From assembly GCA_964583765.1 (NCBI GenBank), contig CAZOWW010000192.1, positions 1 through 7,722 on the forward strand: 7,722 bases of DNA, in the 5' to 3' direction. Origin of the DNA: CAZOWW01 sp964583765 (GTDB lineage Bacteria > Actinomycetota > Actinomycetes > Actinomycetales > Kineosporiaceae). Below are positions 1 through 4,205 of this stretch, piece by piece; the first letter of the stretch is position 1, and every line of letters begins with the position of its first letter. The position numbers and the translations under genes were made by a program. The notes under the pieces are model-generated. The model was not told the DNA's origin. It did not search any database and was given only the letters and a program-made list of their open reading frames with translations.

Positions 1-1475
1 CCACCGCACCCGCGTTCCCCCCATCGGTCACGCCCACGGAAACCTCCGGCTGGGGCGCCTTCCCCCCGCAACGCCCGGCCCCGGGAGGCTCCCGCCCGTC
101 GCGGCGGGCCCGAGGACGCCTCCTCGCGATCAGCGGGGGAGTCACCGCTCTCCTCCTCGCCGCCTACCTCGGTACCCAGTACCTGACCTCGCCCGATGCC
201 AGTTCGTCCGCGACGCAGCCGTCCGTCACGATCAGCAGCGACACCACCGAAACCGCTCCGACGACCTCGGCGAGTCCCTCCCCGACCGTGGCGCCCACGG
301 TGACCCAGTTGGTGGAGACCCGCATCGCCATCGACGACGCCCTGCCCGAACTGCCCTGGCCGGACACGGGACAGGCCACCGTGCAGGTGCAGGGTCTGGG
401 AACCCTCGGACAGCACGGCCGCAGCAGGCCGGTGCCGATCGCGAGTGTCGCCAAGGTGATGACCGCCTATCTGGTGCTCAAGGACCACCCGCTGCGTGCG
501 GGAGCCTCCGGCCCGAAGATCACCGTGACGGCGGCGGAGGCGGCAGAGTACTCGACGCAGCGCAAGCAGGGTCTCTCTCTGGTGCGGGTGACCGCGGGCG
601 AGGTCATCACGGAGCGACAGGCGCTCCTCGCACTCATGCTGGCCTCCGCGGACAACATGGCCCAGATCCTCGCCCGCTGGGACGCCGGCAGCCCGAAGGC
701 GTTCGTCGCGCGGATGAACGCCGCCGCCGAACGCCTCGGCATGGACGACACCAGGTACACGGATCCCTCAGGCCTGGACGCCGGCACCGTCAGCACCGCC
801 CACGACCAGGTACTCCTCGCCTCGATCGCCCTGAGGTCGTCCACGTTCAAGACGCTCGTCGGCCTGACGAGCGCGGTGATCCCGGTACAGGGCCGGATCA
901 CCAACTACAACACCCTGCTCGGGGACGACGGCGTGTTCGGCGTCAAGACCGGGTCCACCCGGGCTGCCGGGGGCTGTCTGGTGTTCAGCGCCAAGCAGAA
1001 GGTGAACGGGCGCAGCTACACGCTGCTCGGCGCCGTGCTGAGCCAGCCGGGAACGTCGGCGACCATCCTTCCCAACGCCCTGTCCGCCAGCCGCACCCTG
1101 ATCCAGGGCGCCCAGAAGACACTCGCCCACGTCGTGGTGAAGGCCGGTCAGCAGGTGGCAGACCTGCGCTACGAGGACGGGACGCGGGTTCCCCTGGTGG
1201 CTTCCGAGGACGTCACCGTGTTCGGCTGGCCGGGGTACGTCTACCACCTGGAAACCTCGGTGACGGACGCGCAGCACCGTTCGGCCGTGCTGCACGTCGA
1301 AGGGCATCACACCTCCCTGGACGTCCCGCTCGTGCCGAAGTCGGGCAATGCCGACGGGAACGGGCCGACGGCGTCGTCGGACACCGGTTCCTCCGGGACC
1401 GGCACCGGAGCTTCGAGTTCGACCGACGCAGGAGCCTCGGACGACGCGGGCACGGCGCCCACCGCGGGGAACTGA
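1..1475 (+). CDS. Membrane-anchored D-alanyl-D-alanine carboxypeptidase (peptidase S11), 5' partial
   Basis: This is a serine D,D-carboxypeptidase that trims the terminal D-Ala from peptidoglycan stem peptides outside the membrane. The reading frame (first full codon at base 3) is open to the left edge, so the true start lies outside the window; a GTG at 288 would remove the membrane anchor and is not the start. In order, the sequence shows a Pro-rich cytoplasmic stretch, a basic patch (SRRARGR), one transmembrane segment (about 120-185), a Ser/Thr-rich stalk, and the S11 domain. Catalytic motifs are SVAK (nucleophile Ser at 444), SADN (645) and KTGS (945). The second motif has Asp where the canonical SxN has Asn. 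A C-terminal beta-rich region follows, and the protein ends in a Gly/Ser/Thr-rich tail rather than an amphipathic helix. Anchoring is therefore N-terminal. The family assignment is firm; the substrate is inferred from the family. Confidence 0.93.
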   Translation, partial: TAPAFPPSVTPTETSGWGAFPPQRPAPGGSRPSRRARGRLLAISGGVTALLLAAYLGTQYLTSPDASSSATQPSVTISSDTTETAPTTSASPSPTVAPTVTQLVETRIAIDDALPELPWPDTGQATVQVQGLGTLGQHGRSRPVPIASVAKVMTAYLVLKDHPLRAGASGPKITVTAAEAAEYSTQRKQGLSLVRVTAGEVITERQALLALMLASADNMAQILARWDAGSPKAFVARMNAAAERLGMDDTRYTDPSGLDAGTVSTAHDQVLLASIALRSSTFKTLVGLTSAVIPVQGRITNYNTLLGDDGVFGVKTGSTRAAGGCLVFSAKQKVNGRSYTLLGAVLSQPGTSATILPNALSASRTLIQGAQKTLAHVVVKAGQQVADLRYEDGTRVPLVASEDVTVFGWPGYVYHLETSVTDAQHRSAVLHVEGHHTSLDVPLVPKSGNADGNGPTASSDTGSSGTGTGASSSTDAGASDDAGTAPTAGN

Positions 1476-1513
1476 CGGCCGGACGGCACCCGCCCTTCCT
1501 GACGCCGCCTCCA

Positions 1514-1552
1514 CCGTCGACCCTTCCCTGGCACCGTGCCCACGGTCGACGG
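1514..1552 (+). terminator. Candidate hairpin terminator after the carboxypeptidase gene
   Basis: Two perfect 8-base arms (CCGTCGAC at 1514-1521 and GTCGACGG at 1545-1552) enclose a 23-base loop that holds a second possible stem (ACCGTG/CACGGT, 1533-1546). It lies 38 bases after the stop. No U-tract follows, which is usual in high-GC actinomycetes. The long loop makes this a moderate call only. Confidence 0.35.
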
Positions 1553-1660
1553 CAGGAACACCTTCGGCCGAATCGCGCACCGCTGTCCTGATCGTGCGCG
1601 TCCCCCGACGTCAGGGAAATTCCGGGGACCCACACGGGCGACACCGAAGGACAGACGAAC

Positions 1661-1687
1661 AGGAAACGTGTCGAATCATCAGGAAAC
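1661..1687 (+). repeat. Short direct repeat, AGGAAAC twice at 20-base spacing
   Basis: AGGAAAC occurs at 1661-1667 and again at 1681-1687, each preceded by C, so the copies start exactly 20 bases (about two helical turns) apart. The surroundings are noticeably less GC-rich than the rest of the window. This could be a paired protein-binding site upstream of the small secreted-protein gene at 1869. No function can be assigned. The GGAAAC is not followed by an ECF-type CGTC at normal spacing (the nearest is 21 bases away). Confidence 0.3.
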
Positions 1688-1721
1688 ATCATGACGGTCA
1701 CACCCTGTCGTCGTCCGAGAA

Positions 1722-1758
1722 CGGATTCATGTCCTCCACGCCCGAACGGATGAATCCG
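1722..1758. promoter_or_regulatory. Perfect 9-base inverted repeat (hairpin or operator)
   Basis: CGGATTCAT at 1722-1730 is matched exactly by ATGAATCCG at 1750-1758, with a 19-base spacer. The arms are about 60% AT, unlike the GC-rich terminator stems nearby, so a dyad-symmetric operator or a leader-RNA hairpin is as likely as a terminator. It lies 111 bases before the start of the first small secreted-protein gene. The remainder of the 393-base gene-free stretch 1476-1868 shows no other gene. Confidence 0.4.
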
Positions 1759-1789
1759 GGGCTCCCTCCCGGAATTCCGCCCCGCCACC

Positions 1790-1860
1790 CGTAAGAAATG
1801 CCGCTCCCCACGGGTCAGGACCGGTGAATGGCGTTCCTCGAACGAACCCCTCCGAGAGGA
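1790..1860 (+). promoter_or_regulatory. Conserved upstream block 1 (putative promoter and RBS) of the small secreted-protein gene
   Basis: This block aligns with 2515-2589 upstream of the second small gene. Shared pieces in the same order are CGTAAG (1790), ATGC (1798), GGTCA (1813), GGTG (1823), GGCGT (1830), ACCCCTCCG (1846-1854) and the ribosome binding site GAGAGGA (1854-1860, 8 bases before ATG 1869). CGTAAG lies 79 bases before the start here and 82 in the other gene. CGTAAG and GGTCA are separated by 17 and 16 bases, a promoter-like spacing. CGTAAG resembles the CGTAAC -35 known for Streptomyces sigma-BldN promoters, but the -10 part does not match that consensus well, so assignment to a sigma factor is only a suggestion. 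Confidence 0.5.
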
Positions 1861-1868
1861 CAACACCG

Positions 1869-2309
1869 ATGAAGGCCCACAACCGCGTGTTCCGGCGTCG
1901 ATTCCTGGTGTTGGTCGCGACCCTCGCCCTGGCCGCCGTACCTGCTTCCGCGTCCGCCTGCCTGACGCCGGGTGGCTCCCACCACACGACGCAGTCGAGC
2001 GGCGGGACCGCCCATCACCGTTGCAGTGTCGGTCACTGTGCGTACGGAACGCCGTCCACGCCCGTCTGCGGCGGGACCTGCGCCCCCGGGACGCCGTCCG
2101 CCCGCAACTGCAGCCACCACTGCGCGGCCGTGACCCCACCGTCGGCCCCCACCTGCGGCGGGACCTGCACCACGACCCAGCGCAGGCCCGGCGCCCCCGC
2201 CGGACGGCACCCCGCCCGGCACTCGACACCGACCTGCGCGTCCCGCTCCGCGGGGGCGAAGGGGCACGGATGCACGACGGTGGTCGGCACACCCAACTTC
2301 ACCGGCTGA
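1869..2309 (+). CDS. Small Cys-rich secreted protein, paralogue 1 (unknown family, C-terminal GCTTVVGTPNFTG)
   Basis: This 146-residue secreted protein belongs to no family I recognise. The start at ATG 1869 is chosen over GTG 1824 because GAGAGGA sits 8 bases upstream and the signal peptide begins there. The signal peptide (1-30) has a basic RRRFL stretch, a hydrophobic core and an ASA site directly before Cys31; RRRFL also resembles a twin-arginine motif. The mature part has 11 cysteines, the sequence HHTTQ...HH, then two 20-residue repeats with a 29-residue period (residues 52-71 and 81-100). Both repeats end in CGGTC. An Arg/Pro/Ser-rich stretch follows. The C-terminus, C123-x11-C135 then TTVVGTPNFTG, is identical in its last 13 residues to that of the gene at 2597. 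A folded, disulfide-bonded extracellular or wall-associated protein is the natural inference. No catalytic motif is visible. Confidence 0.8.
   Translation: MKAHNRVFRRRFLVLVATLALAAVPASASACLTPGGSHHTTQSSGGTAHHRCSVGHCAYGTPSTPVCGGTCAPGTPSARNCSHHCAAVTPPSAPTCGGTCTTTQRRPGAPAGRHPARHSTPTCASRSAGAKGHGCTTVVGTPNFTG
2022..2168 (+). repeat. Two Cys-rich tandem repeats (period 87 bases)
   Basis: Within paralogue 1, units at 2022-2081 and 2109-2168 each encode 20 residues starting with Cys-Ser and ending in CGGTC. Both contain His-Cys-Ala near the front and a Pro/Thr/Ser spacer. The spacing differs slightly: C-x4-C-x9-C-x3-C in the first and C-x3-C-x10-C-x3-C in the second. The 15-base stretch encoding CGGTC is identical at 2067-2081 and 2154-2168. 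Duplicated four-cysteine modules suggest a small disulfide or metal-binding unit. Confidence 0.75.
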
Positions 2310-2314
2310 CCCGG
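2280..2314 (+). repeat. 3'-end repeat, copy 1 (pairs with 2966-3000)
   Basis: These 35 bases match 2966-3000 at 34 positions (the mismatch is 2291 against 2977), covering the last codons, the stop and five bases beyond. The copies start 686 bases apart in direct orientation. In the 13 shared C-terminal codons the copies differ at four sites, all silent, so the protein sequence rather than the DNA appears to be conserved. Confidence 0.85.
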
Positions 2315-2345
2315 GCACCCCGGCCGAGAGGGCCGTCCGGGATGG

Positions 2346-2369
2346 GCCGACCGTGCCGAACCGGTCGGC
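2346..2369 (+). terminator. Candidate terminator after small secreted-protein gene 1
   Basis: A perfect 7-base GC-rich stem (GCCGACC at 2346-2352, GGTCGGC at 2363-2369) with a 10-base loop starts 37 bases after the stop. A smaller stem, CGGCC/GGCCG at 2321-2335, precedes it. There is no U-tract. The rest of 2310-2514 shows no gene. Confidence 0.4.
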
Positions 2370-2514
2370 ATCCGACGCGAGGCGGGCCGTCCCGGGCGGG
2401 TGGGGCGAACCGCTTTCCGGGGACGCCACCGACCGTTCGGGCATCCCCGCCACCTCCCAGTAGGCCATCCGGGAGAGCAACCGAACCGTGACCGCAGAAA
2501 GTGTCTCGAGACTG

Positions 2515-2589
2515 CGTAAGGGATGCGATGATCGCCGGTCATTACAGGTGGGCGTCCACCCCTCCGGACGCCGCCTCATGGTGAGAGGA
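2515..2589 (+). promoter_or_regulatory. Conserved upstream block 2 (putative promoter and RBS) of the second small secreted-protein gene
   Basis: This is the counterpart of the block at 1790. It contains CGTAAG (2515-2520), ATGC (2523), GGTCA (2537), GGTG (2547), GGCGT (2551), ACCCCTCCG (2558-2566) and the ribosome binding site GAGAGGA (2583-2589, 7 bases before ATG 2597). GGTCA to GGTG spacing is 10 bases in both copies. A 10-base palindrome, GTCTCGAGAC (2503-2512), lies immediately upstream and has no counterpart in the first copy. The conserved order suggests the two genes were duplicated with their promoter and are co-regulated. Confidence 0.5.
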
Positions 2590-2596
2590 CCGTTCC

Positions 2597-2995
2597 ATGC
2601 ACGCCAAGTCGTTCCGGCCCGGGCGCCGGATCAGCGTTCTCCTGGCAGCCGTGGCACTCGCGGCCGGCCCGGCGACGTCCGCGTACGCCTGCCACAACAC
2701 GACCCAGCCGACGCCACCGCACCACTCGTGGTCGCCCACCCCGCCCGTGGTCACGACCACGACGACCACGACCACCACCACGACGACCACGACCACCGCG
2801 CCGGTCACGACGACCACCGCGCCGGTCACCACGGCGCCCGCCTCCACCCCGCCGGCGGCGACGACCACGACCACCACGTCGTCCACGACCACGACGGTCC
2901 CGCGCGCCACGGTCAAGGCGCAGTGCGTCACCGACACGGAGGACTCGACGTCCGGCTGCACCACCGTGGTCGGCACGCCCAACTTCACCGGCTGA
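2597..2995 (+). CDS. Small secreted protein with Thr-rich stalk, paralogue 2 (unknown family, C-terminal GCTTVVGTPNFTG)
   Basis: This 132-residue secreted protein is paralogous at both ends to the product of 1869-2309. ATG 2597 has GAGAGGA 7 bases upstream. The signal peptide (1-31) has a basic start (RPGRR), a Leu/Ala core and AYA before Cys32. The mature start reads HNTTQ then HH, matching HHTTQ...HH of paralogue 1. The middle is a low-complexity stalk (residues about 53-100) with 15 consecutive Thr followed by APVTT and further Thr runs; such stalks are typical of glycosylated, extended linkers in actinomycete exoenzymes. The end is C110-x10-C121 followed by TTVVGTPNFTG. Only three cysteines are present. 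The stalk probably holds the C-terminal module away from an N-terminal attachment point, which is inference. The function is unknown. Confidence 0.8.
   Translation: MHAKSFRPGRRISVLLAAVALAAGPATSAYACHNTTQPTPPHHSWSPTPPVVTTTTTTTTTTTTTTTAPVTTTTAPVTTAPASTPPAATTTTTTSSTTTTVPRATVKAQCVTDTEDSTSGCTTVVGTPNFTG
2753..2896 (+). repeat. Thr-codon low-complexity tract (ACG/ACC) with 21-base repeat
   Basis: The tract is mainly alternating ACG and ACC codons. It begins with 15 Thr codons (2753-2797) and includes a 19-base identity repeated at 2790-2808 and 2811-2829 (period 21, encoding TTAPVTT). Mixed synonymous codons rather than a pure triplet run suggest selection for Thr. Slippage or length polymorphism is still likely here, and the tract is prone to assembly error. 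Confidence 0.8.
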
Positions 2996-3000
2996 CCCGG
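2966..3000 (+). repeat. 3'-end repeat, copy 2 (pairs with 2280-2314)
   Basis: This is the second copy of the 35-base near-identical 3' end shared with the first small gene. It encodes VVGTPNFTG and the stop, then CCCGG. Upstream of it, the same residues GCTT are encoded with different synonymous codons in the two genes. Confidence 0.85.
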
Positions 3001-3003
3001 CTC

Positions 3004-3032
3004 CGGGTGCCGGTCCGCCCGGCCGGCACCCG
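3004..3032 (+). terminator. Hairpin terminator after small secreted-protein gene 2
   Basis: A perfect 10-base stem (CGGGTGCCGG at 3004-3013, CCGGCACCCG at 3023-3032) with a 9-base loop starts 8 bases after the stop. It is very stable and correctly placed for an actinomycete intrinsic terminator lacking a U-tract. It suggests the small gene is transcribed separately from the transpeptidase gene. Confidence 0.65.
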
Positions 3033-3286
3033 CCCACCGAGTCCGGGCGCCAGCCCCGTCCCACGATCGCGGGACGTCGTCCCCCACGAACTGCGCGGGG
3101 CCGACGCACCGCATGCCCGGCGGCCCGACGCCGCGGGGAGACCAGGATCCTCCGCGGCCCATCGCGCGGATCCCGTCTCCGAAGGTGAACGGCACCCGTG
3201 TCGCGCCGGTGCCGACCGCCCGACCGTGTCCTCGGGTTCCGCCCCACCCGGGTGCGGTCTCCTTCGAACTGGCCTCGGAGGAGACC

Positions 3287-3296
3287 NNNNNNNNNN
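3287..3296. other. Assembly gap (10 N) in the 2996-3363 intergenic region
   Basis: Ten undetermined bases lie between the second small gene and the transpeptidase gene. A round run of N often marks a contig join of unknown size, so the true distance could differ and material may be missing. Apart from the hairpin at 3004-3032, I see no gene or clear promoter in 2996-3363. Reading frames running through the gap are not credible. Confidence 0.9.
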
Positions 3297-3363
3297 TCGT
3301 CCGCGCGGTGACCGCGACCGCCGCCGCGATCCCCTTCCCTCGAACTCGTCCCTGGGAGTACTC

Positions 3364-4110
3364 ATGCCCCGCCGCCGTCTGATCCTCCCTCTCGTGCTCG
3401 GTCTCTCCCTGGGCCTCGCCGGTTGCGGCTCCGGCGCGGCGAAGTCGGGCAACACCGCCGTCAACGCGGCGGCGACGCAGCAGGGCGACGAGAGCGCACC
3501 GGTCACCGGCACGAGGGCCACCAGCAACGTGGACGGCCAACTCACCATCCGCAAGGGCCCCTCCAAGGACTCCGGCGTGCTCGTGCGGCTCTCCGCCACC
3601 ACGTCCCTGGGCACGGTCCGCACCCTGCTGGTCGATCCGGCCAAGGCCACGCAGACGGGGTGGGTCCCGGTGTTGCTGCCCACCCGCCCCAACGGGAGCA
3701 GCGGCTGGGTCGCGGCGGACGACGTCCGGCTGGAGAACGTCCACGACCGGATCACGGTGGACCTCACCCGCCGGCACATGCAGATCTACATCGACGGCAA
3801 GCAGATCACCGACGCGCTGGTCGCCATCGGCCCCAAGGCGGACCCCACCCCCCGCGGGCTCTTCTACGTGATCGACCGGATCAAGGCGAAGAACCCGGGC
3901 GGCGGTTACGGCCCCTTCGCCCTGGGGCTCTCCGCCCACTCGCCCACGCTGTCGGCCTACGGCGGCGGTGATGCCCAGATCGGCATCCACGGCACGGACA
4001 AGCCGGAATCCATCGGCAAGCCCGCGACCCACGGCTGCATCCGTGTGACCAACGACATCGCCAAGCTCCTGGAGCAGGTTCCCCTGGGGACGCCGGTCCA
4101 GATCAGCTGA
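3364..4110 (+). CDS. L,D-transpeptidase lipoprotein (YkuD domain)
   Basis: This 248-residue enzyme is expected to make 3-3 (mDap-mDap) peptidoglycan cross-links, or to exchange the fourth stem residue, on the outer face of the membrane. ATG 3364 has GGGAG 5 bases upstream and starts a lipoprotein signal peptide: MPRRR, a Leu-rich core, then LAGC with the lipidated Cys at residue 21. A polar linker follows, then an SH3-like segment (about 50-120) with the W-x-V-LLPTRPNGSSGWV pattern common in actinobacterial members. The YkuD domain (about 130-248) carries IHGT (His209) and the catalytic THGCIRV with His223 and nucleophile Cys225. Length and motifs are complete. The carboxypeptidase at the left edge could supply its tetrapeptide donor substrate. 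A strong hairpin separates it from the downstream sigma factor gene. Confidence 0.93.
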   Translation: MPRRRLILPLVLGLSLGLAGCGSGAAKSGNTAVNAAATQQGDESAPVTGTRATSNVDGQLTIRKGPSKDSGVLVRLSATTSLGTVRTLLVDPAKATQTGWVPVLLPTRPNGSSGWVAADDVRLENVHDRITVDLTRRHMQIYIDGKQITDALVAIGPKADPTPRGLFYVIDRIKAKNPGGGYGPFALGLSAHSPTLSAYGGGDAQIGIHGTDKPESIGKPATHGCIRVTNDIAKLLEQVPLGTPVQIS

Positions 4111-4113
4111 TCC

Positions 4114-4153
4114 GGGCGGGCCGGCCACCAGGCGCGACGGGGGCCGGCCGCCC
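4114..4153 (+). terminator. Strong hairpin between transpeptidase and sigma factor genes (terminator or attenuator)
   Basis: GGGCGG-G-CCGGCC (4114-4126) pairs with GGCCGGCCGCCC (4142-4153), giving 12 G-C pairs with one bulged G and a 15-base loop. It starts 3 bases after the transpeptidase stop and ends 52 bases before the preferred sigma factor start. No promoter is evident in the remaining space, so partial read-through control of the sigma gene is possible. Confidence 0.65.
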
Positions 4154-4205
4154 TCCAGGCATCCGGATGAACGAGCTCGAACAACCCCGACCTCCGAGGT
4201 CCCCC

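Noticed and set aside
1682..1715. ECF-type promoter GGAAAC...CGTC before the first small gene
   Set aside because: The spacer is 21 bases, against the usual 16-18.
1348..1794. + strand open frame overlapping the carboxypeptidase 3' end and leader
   Set aside because: Arg/Pro-rich translation with no motif, no convincing ribosome binding site, and it covers the inverted repeat region.
1950..2692. Small secreted proteins as lipoproteins (ASAC and AYAC junctions)
   Set aside because: A lipobox normally has Leu or a similar residue at -3; both proteins have Ala, and AYA fits signal peptidase I. Lipidation is possible but not supported.
2753..2896. CRISPR-like repeat array
   Set aside because: The repetition is Thr codons inside a coding frame, with no spacers of uniform length.
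2488..3363. In-frame extension upstream of the transpeptidase through the N gap
   Set aside because: It overlaps the second small gene in another frame, runs through undetermined bases, and would bury the lipoprotein signal peptide that begins at 3364.
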